From: Xanthobacteraceae bacterium
GTDB taxonomy: Bacteria > Pseudomonadota > Alphaproteobacteria > Rhizobiales > Xanthobacteraceae
Direction of reading: 5' to 3'
Length of the DNA: 64,000 nt
Assembly: GCA_029266425.1 (NCBI GenBank)
Contig: JAQSWY010000006.1
Coordinates: 84,888-148,887, forward strand
A model generated the notes under the pieces. It worked only from the letters and a program-made list of their open reading frames with translations, made no database searches and had not been told where the DNA came from. The position numbers and the translations under genes were made by a program. Below, in pieces: positions 52,680 through 61,011 of the stretch (position 1 is the stretch's first letter; the number at the start of each line of letters is the position of its first letter).

Positions 52680-52715
52680 CCTGCATTCGTTGATGCCTGC
52701 ATCGAAGAGGAAACG

Positions 52716-53240
52716 ATGGCTGAGCAGACACAAGAGGCCTCCGCGTTCGGCGAGGTTCTGATCAAGCAGCCGGGCACCGCGACAAGCTATTGGCAGCCGG
52801 TCCCCGCCAACGGGCATATCGAGGTGATCTTCGCGCCGGAATCCGTGCGCATGGAGCACCCTATCGGATTTGGCACCCAGACGGTCCCGCCCGGTGGCTA
52901 CGTGCGCGAGCATGCGCACGACCGGAACGAGGAGGTGATCTTCGTCGTCAGCGGCAAGGGCCGCGCCGTGATCGATGGCGAGAACCATCCGATGCTGCCG
53001 GGCTCGGCCTTCTTCATCGGCAGGAACCGCCGACACATGTTCATCAATGAGGGCAGCGAGGACATCGTCTGGACCTGGCTGATCGTGCCGAACGGGCTGG
53101 AGGATTTCTTCCGCCTCATCGGCCGTCCGCGCGCCGACGGCGAGCCGGATCCGACCCCCTTCCCGCGGCCCGAGAACGTCCTTCAGATCGAGCGGGACAC
53201 CGTCTTCGCCGCGCAGCCGGCCGACCAGCGCAAGCCCTGA
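52716..53240 (+). CDS. Cupin-domain protein
   Basis: The 174-residue protein has a single cupin barrel: motif 1 GGYVREHAHDRNEEVIFVVS near 60-79 with metal ligands His66, His68 and Glu73, and motif 2 PGSAFFIGRNRRHMFIN near 89-105 with His102. It may be a small dioxygenase, isomerase or ligand binder. It is the first gene of the catabolic operon, preceded by AGAGGAAACG. Confidence 0.85.
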   Translation: MAEQTQEASAFGEVLIKQPGTATSYWQPVPANGHIEVIFAPESVRMEHPIGFGTQTVPPGGYVREHAHDRNEEVIFVVSGKGRAVIDGENHPMLPGSAFFIGRNRRHMFINEGSEDIVWTWLIVPNGLEDFFRLIGRPRADGEPDPTPFPRPENVLQIERDTVFAAQPADQRKP

Positions 53241-53293
53241 GGCAACCGGCGGGCCGATGCGCCGGGCAATGAATAGTGAAGTTGAGGAAGGCA

Positions 53294-54046
53294 ATGCGAC
53301 TGCGTGACAAGGTTGCGATCATCACGGGTTCTGCCGCGGGGATCGGCGAGGCGGCGGCGGAGATCTTCGTGCGCGAGGGCGCTAAGGTGCTGATCGCCGA
53401 CCGCAATGGCGAGGGCGCAGAGCGCCTCGCCGAGAAGCTCGGGCCGCAGGCGGCGGCGTTCCAGGTGGACGTCAGCTCCAGCACCGAGGTCAAGCGCATG
53501 GTCGAGGCCGCGATCGAGCGTTTCGGTCGCCTCGACATCCTCGCCAACAATGCCGGTTACGGCATCCCCGGCACCGTGGTGAACACCGATGAAGCCGACT
53601 GGGATGCGCTGATGGCGGTGAACCTCAAGGGCGTGTTCCTGTGCTGCAAGCATGCGATCCCGCTGATGGCGGCGCAGGGCGGCGGCACCATCGTCAACAC
53701 CGCCTCGAACGTGGCGACGGTCGGCATCTTCGACCGTGCCGCCTATGTCGCCTCCAAGGGTGGCGTCGCGGCGCTGACCAAGGCGATGGCGCTCGATCAT
53801 GCCAATGAGAACATCCGGGTGAACTGCGTGGCGCCCGGGGTCACCTGGTCGAGCTATTTCGAGAAGATGGTTGCCGAGCATCCCGACCCGGAGACCTTCA
53901 AGGCCAAGCTCAAGGCGCGCTCGCCGATCAATCGCTGGGCCCAGCCGGTCGAGATCGCCAACGCCATATTGTGGCTCGCCTCCGACGAGGCCTCCTTCGC
54001 CACCGGCGCCATGTTCACCGTCGATGGCGGCATGTCGGCCTGGTGA
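53294..54046 (+). CDS. SDR-family NAD(P)-dependent oxidoreductase
   Basis: The 250-residue classical SDR has ITGSAAGIGEAAAEIF near 10, NNAGYGIPG near 84, Ser in NTASN near 137 and YVASKGG near 154. GAGGAAGG sits just before ATG 53294, favouring it over the in-frame ATG 18 bases upstream. Its stop overlaps the aspartate-dehydrogenase-like start. It likely oxidises a hydroxyl group in the pathway. Confidence 0.9.
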   Translation: MRLRDKVAIITGSAAGIGEAAAEIFVREGAKVLIADRNGEGAERLAEKLGPQAAAFQVDVSSSTEVKRMVEAAIERFGRLDILANNAGYGIPGTVVNTDEADWDALMAVNLKGVFLCCKHAIPLMAAQGGGTIVNTASNVATVGIFDRAAYVASKGGVAALTKAMALDHANENIRVNCVAPGVTWSSYFEKMVAEHPDPETFKAKLKARSPINRWAQPVEIANAILWLASDEASFATGAMFTVDGGMSAW

Positions 54047-54840
54047 TGGGGATGACGACGCGCAAGCATGTCGGACTGATCGGTTACGGCGCCATCGGCC
54101 GCGAACTGCATGCGCGCCTCGCGCTCGACCCGACCATACATTTCACCGTGCTGCTGCGCGAGGCCTCCGGCGCGGAGCCGGCAGTCGGCAACATCGTCCG
54201 CACGCTCGACGAACTGATCGCCGCCGGCCCGGAACTGGTGGTGGAGGCCGCCGGGCAGGCGGCGGTGATCGATCTGGTGCCGGCGCTTCTGGGAGCCGGC
54301 ATCGATGTCGTGGTGGTGTCGAGCGGTGCGTTGGGCAACAGTGAGCTGCTTGGACGCCTCACCCGGATCGCGCAGCGGAGCGGCGCCCGGCTCACCGTCC
54401 CCTCCGGCGCCATTGGCGGGCTCGACTATCTTGCCGCCCTCGACGGCGTCGACGGCGTGCGCGTCTGCTACACCTCGCGCAAGCCTGTCGCCGCCTGGAC
54501 CAGCGAATTGCAGCAGGCCGGCCAGGAGCCCGCGGCGCTCGAAGGCGAGTTCGTCCTGTTCGAAGGCAGTGCGGCCGAGGCGGCGCGCCGCTACCCGCGC
54601 AACCTCAATGCTGGCCTCACCGTGGCTCTTGCGGCCGGCCATGAGCGCACCATCGTGCGGGTGGTCGCCGATCCCAGGGTCGCCCGCAACACCCACGAGA
54701 TCACTGTCGAGAGCCCGCTCGGCACCGCGACGATGAGCTTCGCCAACCTTCCGTCGCCCGCCAATCCCAAGACCTCCGCTCTCACCGCCTACAGCCTCGC
54801 CGCCGCGGTGCGCCGTCACTTCGACCCGGTCGTCATCTGA
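54046..54840 (+). CDS. L-aspartate dehydrogenase-like protein
   Basis: The 264-residue protein has an N-terminal NAD-binding Rossmann domain (LIGYGAIGRELHARLALDP near 11-29) and the C-terminal DUF108 domain with ARLTVPSGAIGGLDYLAALD near 111-130, the signature of aspartate dehydrogenases (NadX type). A conserved His probably lies near 225 (RNTHEITVES). The known reaction deaminates L-aspartate to oxaloacetate via iminoaspartate. Here it is embedded in an amino-acid catabolic operon with no NAD-synthesis gene, so it may act on a related amino or imino acid. Confidence 0.85.
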   Translation: MGMTTRKHVGLIGYGAIGRELHARLALDPTIHFTVLLREASGAEPAVGNIVRTLDELIAAGPELVVEAAGQAAVIDLVPALLGAGIDVVVVSSGALGNSELLGRLTRIAQRSGARLTVPSGAIGGLDYLAALDGVDGVRVCYTSRKPVAAWTSELQQAGQEPAALEGEFVLFEGSAAEAARRYPRNLNAGLTVALAAGHERTIVRVVADPRVARNTHEITVESPLGTATMSFANLPSPANPKTSALTAYSLAAAVRRHFDPVVI

Positions 54841-54855
54841 GGAAGCTTCAAGGCC

Positions 54856-56082
54856 ATGTCGCGCATGCTTGTCGTCGGAGCCGGGATCATCGGCCTGTCA
54901 TGCGCCCGCGCTTTGCTGGCGGACGGGCATCAGGTGACGGTGCTCGATCGCGATCCGCCCGGAGACAAGGCGTCTTTCGGCAATGCCGGCGGCCTCGGCG
55001 TCACCGAGATCATCCCGGCCTCGGTGCCGGGGCTGGCCTGGAAGGTGCCGGGCTGGCTGTTCGATCCGTTGGGACCGCTGTCGCTGCGCGCCGCGCATCT
55101 CCCCAAGCTGGCGCCCTGGCTGGTGCGCTTCCTGCGTTCCGGTACATGGCCGGAGGTCGAGCGCATCAGCGGCGCGCTGGCGACGCTGGCAAGCCGCACT
55201 TATGAGGACATGCTGCCGCTGCTCGCCGAGCTCGAGCTGATGGGCGACCTGCATCAGGTGGGATCGCTCTGGGTCTACGAGACCCGCGAGGGCTTCGAGG
55301 CCGATGCGCGGTTTCGCACCATGCGCCGCAGCTACGGCCTCGTCTGCGAGGAAATCGACGGCGCTGCGGCACGGGCGATGGAGCCGGCGCTGAGCGATGT
55401 CGTCCGCTACGCGATGTTCACGCCGCAATGGTCCCACGTCTCCGATCCGAAGCGCATTGTGGATCGGCTGCGCTCACATCTCGAACAGCGCGGCGTGCCG
55501 ATGATCGCCGGCGAAGTGGCAGGGATAGCAGGCAATGAAGTCGCCACCGCCGATGGCCGCCGGCTGCCGTTCGACCGCCTCGTCATCGCCGCCGGTGCCT
55601 GGTCCGGCAGGCTGGCGAAGCTCATCGGCGACCGCGCGCTGATCGAGAGCGAGCGCGGCTACAACACGACGCTGCCGAACCCCGGCATCTCGCTGAGCCG
55701 CGAGGTGATCTTTGCCGAGCGCCAGTTCGTGGCGACGCCGCTCGACATGGGGCTTCGCATCGGCGGCGCCGCCGAATTCGCCGGCCTCGAAGCACCGCCC
55801 AACTATGACCGTAGCAATGCTCTGGCCGAGCTTGCCCGGCGCTATCTGCCCGGCTTGAGCATTGCTGGCGGCACCCGCTGGATGGGCCATCGTCCGACCA
55901 CGCCGGATTCGCTCCCCGTCATCGGCCGCTCACCCAGGCGCGGCGACATCTTGTACGCCTTCGGCCATAGCCACACCGGCCTCACCTTCGGCCCGACCAC
56001 GGGGAAGCTGGTCGCCGAGCTCGTCGCCGGCCGCACGCCCACGGTCGATGTCGCGCCGTTCGGCATCGAGCGGTTCCAATAG
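54856..56082 (+). CDS. D-amino-acid oxidase/dehydrogenase (DadA-like, FAD)
   Basis: The 408-residue flavoprotein begins with the dinucleotide-binding motif VVGAGIIGLSCARALLADGH near 5-24 and DRDPPGDKASFGNAGG near 30, typical of DadA/hydroxyproline-oxidase proteins. It ends with the FAD-contacting IGRSPRRGDILYAFGHSHTG near 355-374. In hydroxyproline pathways the homologue oxidises cis-4-hydroxy-D-proline to pyrroline-4-hydroxy-2-carboxylate. The epimerase-like gene directly after it supports this role. Confidence 0.87.
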   Translation: MSRMLVVGAGIIGLSCARALLADGHQVTVLDRDPPGDKASFGNAGGLGVTEIIPASVPGLAWKVPGWLFDPLGPLSLRAAHLPKLAPWLVRFLRSGTWPEVERISGALATLASRTYEDMLPLLAELELMGDLHQVGSLWVYETREGFEADARFRTMRRSYGLVCEEIDGAAARAMEPALSDVVRYAMFTPQWSHVSDPKRIVDRLRSHLEQRGVPMIAGEVAGIAGNEVATADGRRLPFDRLVIAAGAWSGRLAKLIGDRALIESERGYNTTLPNPGISLSREVIFAERQFVATPLDMGLRIGGAAEFAGLEAPPNYDRSNALAELARRYLPGLSIAGGTRWMGHRPTTPDSLPVIGRSPRRGDILYAFGHSHTGLTFGPTTGKLVAELVAGRTPTVDVAPFGIERFQ

Positions 56083-56094
56083 AGAGCGCACGCC

Positions 56095-57096
56095 ATGAAC
56101 CCGCACACCTTTCTCTGCGTCGACGCCCACACCTGCGGCAATCCGGTGCGCGTGGTCGCCGGCGGCGCGCCGCTGCTGCCCAATGTCAGCATGGCCGAGA
56201 AGCGGCAGATTTTCCTCCGTGACTATGACTGGGTGCGCAAGGCGCTGATGTTCGAGCCGCGCGGTCATGACGTGATGTCCGGCTCCATCCTCTATCCGCC
56301 CTCGCGCGAGGATTGCGAGCTTGGCGTGCTGTTCATCGAGGTCTCCGGATGCCTGCCGATGTGCGGCCACGGCACCATCGGCACCGTCACCGTCGCGCTG
56401 GAGCAGGGCTTCGTCGTGCCACGCACCGAGGGTCGCCTCGCGCTGGAGGTGCCAGCCGGCAAGGTCGAGGTCGAATACCGGCGCAATGGCCGCTTCGTCG
56501 ACCAGGTGCGGCTGTTCAACATTCCGAGCTATCTGCACGCCGCCGATGTCGTGGTCGACGTGCCCGGCTTCGGCGAGCTGGTCGTCGACGTCTCCTATGG
56601 TGGCAACTATTACGCCATCGTCGAGCCGCAGAAGAACTGGGCCGGCCTCGACGCCATGCGCGCCGACGAGATCCTGAAATGGAGCCCGATCGTGCGCGAG
56701 GCGGTGCAGACAGTGGTGGCACCGGTCCATCCCGAGGACGCGCGCATCCATGGCGTCAGTCATGTGATGTGGGCGGACGGGCCGAAGCATCCCGAAGCGC
56801 ATGCCCGCAACGCAGTGTTCTACGGCGCCAAGGGCATAGACCGCTCGCCCTGCGGCACCGGCTCGTCCTCGCGCATGGCGCAGCGCGTCGCCAAGGGTCT
56901 CCTGAAGGTCGGCGACGAGTTCGTGCACGAGAGCATCATCGGCACGCTGTTCCATTGCCGGGTCGAGGGCGAGGCCAGCGTCGCCGGACGCCCCGCCATA
57001 TTGCCGAGCATCGGCGGCTGGGCCCGCGTCATCGGCCACAACACCATATATGTCGACGAGCGCGATCCGCTCGCCCTCGGCTTCCAGCTGGCGTGA
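56095..57096 (+). CDS. 4-hydroxyproline epimerase-like protein (Cys/Cys proline racemase family)
   Basis: The 333-residue protein belongs to the proline racemase superfamily. Both catalytic cysteines are present: Cys90 in GCLPMCGHGTIG and Cys253 in DRSPCGTGSSSR, the pair needed for two-base epimerisation. Members with this pair interconvert L- and D-proline or trans-4-hydroxy-L-proline and cis-4-hydroxy-D-proline. The adjoining D-amino-acid oxidase and the HypD-like protein favour the latter. The operon gap is 12 bases. Confidence 0.88.
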   Translation: MNPHTFLCVDAHTCGNPVRVVAGGAPLLPNVSMAEKRQIFLRDYDWVRKALMFEPRGHDVMSGSILYPPSREDCELGVLFIEVSGCLPMCGHGTIGTVTVALEQGFVVPRTEGRLALEVPAGKVEVEYRRNGRFVDQVRLFNIPSYLHAADVVVDVPGFGELVVDVSYGGNYYAIVEPQKNWAGLDAMRADEILKWSPIVREAVQTVVAPVHPEDARIHGVSHVMWADGPKHPEAHARNAVFYGAKGIDRSPCGTGSSSRMAQRVAKGLLKVGDEFVHESIIGTLFHCRVEGEASVAGRPAILPSIGGWARVIGHNTIYVDERDPLALGFQLA

Positions 57097-57106
57097 GGAG
57101 AGGGCA

Positions 57107-57421
57107 ATGATCCTCGAGGAGCGCGACTATCACGTCCATCCCGGCCGCATGGGAGATTTCCTGAACGCCTACGGGACGCTCGGGCTCGATATCCAGAAGC
57201 GCTTCCTCGGCGAGTTCGTCGGCCATTTCGTCAGCGAGATCGGCGAGCTGAACCATGTGGTGGCATTGTGGCGCTATGAGAGCATGGCCGATCGCGAGGT
57301 GCGCCGCGCCCGCATGCTGGCGCATGAACCGTGGCAGGACTACCTCGCCGCCATCAAGGGCATGATCCAGAGCCAGCAGACGCGCATACTCGTCCCGACC
57401 ACCCTCTCGCCGATGCGCTAA
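57107..57421 (+). CDS. NIPSNAP-family small protein
   Basis: The 104-residue protein has a ferredoxin-like alpha/beta barrel pattern: a start MILEERDYHVHPGRMGDFLN and a centre GHFVSEIGELNHVVALWRYE near 42-61, the NIPSNAP hallmark ending in a Trp-Arg-Tyr core. Bacterial members are uncharacterised. GAGAGGGC precedes ATG 57107, and its TAA overlaps the ATG of the B12 mutase-like gene by one base. The tight coupling suggests it helps that enzyme. Confidence 0.82.
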   Translation: MILEERDYHVHPGRMGDFLNAYGTLGLDIQKRFLGEFVGHFVSEIGELNHVVALWRYESMADREVRRARMLAHEPWQDYLAAIKGMIQSQQTRILVPTTLSPMR

Positions 57422-59208
57422 TGGGGTGCACCGTGGTTCAGAAGCTGCCCCGCCGCGACGAGCTGATCCCCCCACACCTCAGGCCGGGGCGCGAACTGCT
57501 GGCCGAGGGGCGTGCTCTCGCGCGGGACTGGCAGGTTGGCCGCAACGCCTTCATCGATGCCCGGGGCGTCGCCTGCGAGGCCGACTACAAGCGCATGGTC
57601 GCGGCCGAGGGCCGTATCATGCAGCACGCTCATATCGGCTTTCGCAGCGTGGAGCGCACCGTCGCGGCAATCGCGGAGGTGCACGGCACGTGCGCCAGGC
57701 GCGGGGTCACGGTGGACCGCTTCGGCATCACCCTCGACTGGTCGATGGGCTATCCCGTGGCGATGCGCAAGGGCAGCCGGCGTGGAACCGGCATCGTGCT
57801 CGACAGCGCGGAGGACTTCGCACGCATCACCAATGCGGCCCCGGCCGCCGCCCATTTCGGCGACTTCATGCTCGGCCTGCCCGGTGCGCTGGAGAATGCC
57901 AAGGGCGCGCTGGCGGCGGGCGCGACCGCGATCGGCAATCTCGGCCAGTACTTCACCTTCCGCATGCCGGACTGGGACGACGACGTCGCCACCACGCAGG
58001 CGACCGTCACCGCACTCGGTCTCATCGCGGCGCAGCCGGTCGAGGTGCTGGTGCATTCCAATCTCGACGACGGCTTCGCCGGGCTGCTCGCCGACATGAG
58101 CTCGGCGCTCGGCATGGTGATCATCGAGAAGCACATCGTCGAGACGCTGATCGGGGCGCGGGCCTCGCACTGCTTCGGCCACCATTTCACCGCGCCGCTG
58201 GTGCGCATGGCCTTCCACAAGGCGCTGACGCTGGTGACGCAGACGCCGGGGACCATGATCTTCGGCAACACGGTGAGCTACAAATCCACGCCCGCCGGCA
58301 ATTATGCGAGCCTAGCCTCCTATCTGCAGGCCGATATCTGGGCGCTGACGCGCGTCGCCTCGGGCCACGCGGTGAACCCGGTGCCGGTCACGGAGAACGA
58401 GCGCATCCCGGACATTGACGAGATCATCGACGCGCAGACCTTCGCCGCGCGGCTCGCTATGCATGCGCGGGATTCCGCGCCGCTGATCGATGTCGCGCAG
58501 GTCGATGCCCTGGCGACGCGCCTCGTGGCAGGTGCGCGCCTGTTCGCCGATCGCGTGCTCGGCGGGCTGAATGAGATCGGCATCGACACCGACGATCCCG
58601 CCGAGCTGATGCTGGCGCTGCGCCGCGTCGGGCCGAAGCGGATCGAAGCGCATTTTGGCGCCGGGACGCTGGACGCCGCGGCCTGGGGCGGGCGCAAGGC
58701 CGTGGCGCTGGCCGAATGGGTCGAGGAGCTGGAGCACGCGGCCCGCGACTGGGCCGGCGCTGTGCCGGCGGACACCGCGGCGCGCATCCGCGGCCGAGGC
58801 TTTAGAGCCTGCGTCGCTTCCAGCGATGTCCATGAGCACGGCAAGAACCTGATCGAGCGTACGCTCGCGCATCTCGGCGTCGAGGTGCTCGACGCCGGCA
58901 CCTCGGTCGATGCCGACGATCTTGTCGCCGCGGCACTGGAGGCGCGCGCCGACGTGATCGCCATCAGCACCTATAACGGCATTGCGCTGCGCTATGCGCG
59001 CGAGGTGCAGGGCCATCTCGCCGGTGCCGGCGCGGCGATCCCGGTCTGCATCGGCGGGAGGCTCAATGAGGTTCCGGAGGATTCCAATTCCGGCCTGCCG
59101 GTCGACGTCGCGGCGGATATCCGCGCCATCGGAATCACGCCGTGCGACGACCCGGCAGGGCTGATCGCGGTGCTGGGCGATCTTGCCGGCCCGGTGCCGG
59201 CAAACTGA
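57421..59208 (+). CDS. Fused cobalamin-dependent mutase-like protein (TIM barrel plus B12-binding domain)
   Basis: The 595-residue protein has a long N-terminal TIM-barrel-like region (about 1-450), reminiscent of the large subunit of methylaspartate (glutamate) mutase but clearly divergent. A B12-binding domain follows (about 460-590): Asp469-x-His471-x-x-Gly474 (DVHEHG, His471 the axial ligand), the Ser516 segment IAISTYNG, and Gly545-Gly546 in CIGGRLNE. In glutamate mutase these are two polypeptides; here they are one. No MutL-type reactivase is nearby. A radical carbon-skeleton rearrangement is likely, with unknown substrate. It overlaps the NIPSNAP stop by one base. Confidence 0.85.
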   Translation: MGCTVVQKLPRRDELIPPHLRPGRELLAEGRALARDWQVGRNAFIDARGVACEADYKRMVAAEGRIMQHAHIGFRSVERTVAAIAEVHGTCARRGVTVDRFGITLDWSMGYPVAMRKGSRRGTGIVLDSAEDFARITNAAPAAAHFGDFMLGLPGALENAKGALAAGATAIGNLGQYFTFRMPDWDDDVATTQATVTALGLIAAQPVEVLVHSNLDDGFAGLLADMSSALGMVIIEKHIVETLIGARASHCFGHHFTAPLVRMAFHKALTLVTQTPGTMIFGNTVSYKSTPAGNYASLASYLQADIWALTRVASGHAVNPVPVTENERIPDIDEIIDAQTFAARLAMHARDSAPLIDVAQVDALATRLVAGARLFADRVLGGLNEIGIDTDDPAELMLALRRVGPKRIEAHFGAGTLDAAAWGGRKAVALAEWVEELEHAARDWAGAVPADTAARIRGRGFRACVASSDVHEHGKNLIERTLAHLGVEVLDAGTSVDADDLVAAALEARADVIAISTYNGIALRYAREVQGHLAGAGAAIPVCIGGRLNEVPEDSNSGLPVDVAADIRAIGITPCDDPAGLIAVLGDLAGPVPAN

Positions 59209-59219
59209 ACGGAGACGGC

Positions 59220-60023
59220 ATGGCCACGCTCTACGCCTCGGACGGCTGCCTGGTGCACTTCGAGACCATGGGCGAGGGCGCGCCGCTCGTGCTGATCCCC
59301 GGGCTTGGCGGCGACGGCCGCTTCTGGGCGGGAGTGGCCCCACTCCTTGCCGACCGTTTCCACCTGATCATCGTCGATCATCGCGGTGCCGGTCGCAGCG
59401 CTCGGCCGCTCGGCCCCTACAGCATCGACCGGATCGCGAAGGATATTCTCGAGATACTGGATGCCGAGGGCATCGCCCGTGCCGAGCTCGTCGGCCATTC
59501 GACCGGCGGCACGGTGGTGCAGACGCTGGCGCTCGATGCCGCCGATCGCGTCGGGCGCATCGTCATCAGCGGCAGCTGGCCGGCGCCCGATGCGCGCTTC
59601 CGCCTGCTGTTCGAGGCGCGCCTTGGGCTTCTGGAGCAGAACCAGCCGAAGATCTACCAGGCCTTCACCCATGTGCTCGGCTACACCGCCGATTGGCTGG
59701 CCCGGCACGAAGCGGAACTCGCCGCCGCGGTGAAGGCCGCGCCGGTAACGCTGGCGCCACTCGAAGTCACGGTGGCGCGCATCCGCATGCTGCTCGATTT
59801 CGACCGCTCGGCTGAGCTCGGACGCATCGCCGCGCCGACGCTGGTGATCGGCGCCCGCGAGGACGAGATGGTGCCGTTCGCACTCTCCGAGCAGCTCGCG
59901 CGCCTGATCCCGTCCGCGAGACTGGAAGCGCTTCCGGGTGCCCACTTCTTCCCGCGCACCGAACCCGCGGCCTATGCGGCGCTGGTGCGCGACTTCCTGC
60001 GCGCCGACGGTGCACGGGTTTGA
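59220..60023 (+). CDS. Alpha/beta-hydrolase
   Basis: The 267-residue protein has an oxyanion segment VLIPGLGGDGRFW near 24, nucleophile Ser94 in VGHSTGGTV, acid Asp in GAREDEMVPF near 220 and His in GAHFFPRTE near 242. It belongs to the RutD/enol-lactonase-like group that opens lactones, enol-lactones or small amides. The start MATLYASDG at 59220 is preceded by CGGAGACGG. It follows the B12 gene by 11 bases and may hydrolyse a cyclic or ester intermediate. Confidence 0.87.
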   Translation: MATLYASDGCLVHFETMGEGAPLVLIPGLGGDGRFWAGVAPLLADRFHLIIVDHRGAGRSARPLGPYSIDRIAKDILEILDAEGIARAELVGHSTGGTVVQTLALDAADRVGRIVISGSWPAPDARFRLLFEARLGLLEQNQPKIYQAFTHVLGYTADWLARHEAELAAAVKAAPVTLAPLEVTVARIRMLLDFDRSAELGRIAAPTLVIGAREDEMVPFALSEQLARLIPSARLEALPGAHFFPRTEPAAYAALVRDFLRADGARV

Positions 60024-60074
60024 CCGCAGCGCCGTGCCGACACCCGATCATTCGCCATTCGTGAGGAAACGACC

Positions 60075-60989
60075 ATGACTCGCTGGACCGGAGTCTTCCC
60101 TGCCGTCACCACCAAGCTGCGCGAGGATCAGAGCCTCGATCTCGCCGCCACCCAGGCGAGCCTCGACCGGCTGATCGATAATGGCGTGTCCGGCGTCATC
60201 GTGCTGCCGATGCTCGGCGAGAACGCCTCGCTCACCGCCAATGAGCGCGAATCCGTCATCCGCGCCGCCAAGGAAGCTGTTGCCGGCCGCGTGCCGCTGC
60301 TCTCCGGCCTCGCCCACGTGTCGACCGCCGACGCCATCGCCTCGGCACGGCATTACGAGAAGCTCGGCGCCGAGGGCCTGATGGCCTTCCCCTCCATTGC
60401 CTACAAGAGCGATCCGCGCGAGACCGCTTCCTGGTACAAGGCGCTGGGTAATGGCTGCGGCCTGCCGATCATGATCTACAACAACCCGATCGCCTATGGC
60501 GTCGACGTCACCCCGGCGATCCTCAACGAGTTGGCGGACACGCCGAGCATCGTCTGCGTCAAGGAGGAGACCGGCGACATCCGCCGTGTCACCGACATCT
60601 ACAATGAATGCGGAGACCGCTTTTCGGTGTTCTGCGGGGTCGACGACCTGCTGCTGGAGAGCGTGGCGCTCGGGGTCACCGGCTGGGTCTCGGGCATGAC
60701 CAATGCCTGGCCGGCGGAATGCACGACACTGTTCCGGCTGTGCGCCGAGGGCCGGTTCGAGGAGGCGCGCGCGCTCTATCGCATCCTGACCCCGGCCTTC
60801 CATCTCGATACCCACGTCAAGCTGGTGCAGTACATCAAGCTTGCCGAGAACCTGGTCTATGGCGCGCCGGAATGGGTACGCGAGCCGCGCCTGCCGCTGA
60901 TCGGCGAGGAGCGCAGCCGCGTCACCCGGGTGATCGAGGCCACCATCACCACGCTCGACGCCCACGGCATGCGCAAGAGCGCGGCCTGA
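60075..60989 (+). CDS. DapA-family protein, pyrroline-4-hydroxy-2-carboxylate deaminase-like
   Basis: The 304-residue TIM barrel has WTGVFPAVTTKLREDQSLD near 4-22, a MLGENASLT loop near 46, tyrosine in IMIYNNPIAYGVDVTP near 132-147, Schiff-base Lys163 in VCVKEETGD and GWVSGMTNAWPAE near 201. These resemble hydroxyproline-pathway HypD, which deaminates and dehydrates pyrroline-4-hydroxy-2-carboxylate to 2-oxoglutarate semialdehyde. It would take the product of the D-amino-acid oxidase upstream. GAGGAAACGACC precedes ATG 60075. Confidence 0.85.
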   Translation: MTRWTGVFPAVTTKLREDQSLDLAATQASLDRLIDNGVSGVIVLPMLGENASLTANERESVIRAAKEAVAGRVPLLSGLAHVSTADAIASARHYEKLGAEGLMAFPSIAYKSDPRETASWYKALGNGCGLPIMIYNNPIAYGVDVTPAILNELADTPSIVCVKEETGDIRRVTDIYNECGDRFSVFCGVDDLLLESVALGVTGWVSGMTNAWPAECTTLFRLCAEGRFEEARALYRILTPAFHLDTHVKLVQYIKLAENLVYGAPEWVREPRLPLIGEERSRVTRVIEATITTLDAHGMRKSAA

Positions 60990-61011
60990 TCTCCGCCAAG
61001 AGGAAAAGACA

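Noticed and set aside
52538..52715. Cobalamin riboswitch upstream of the operon containing the B12 enzyme
   Set aside because: The leader is too short (178 bases shared with the divergent promoter) and shows no B12-box-like sequence. The two palindromes explain it as a protein operator region.
57421..59208. Naming the B12 protein glutamate mutase
   Set aside because: The B12-domain motifs match, but the barrel lacks recognisable methylaspartate mutase strings and no MutL partner is present, so a specific name would overreach.
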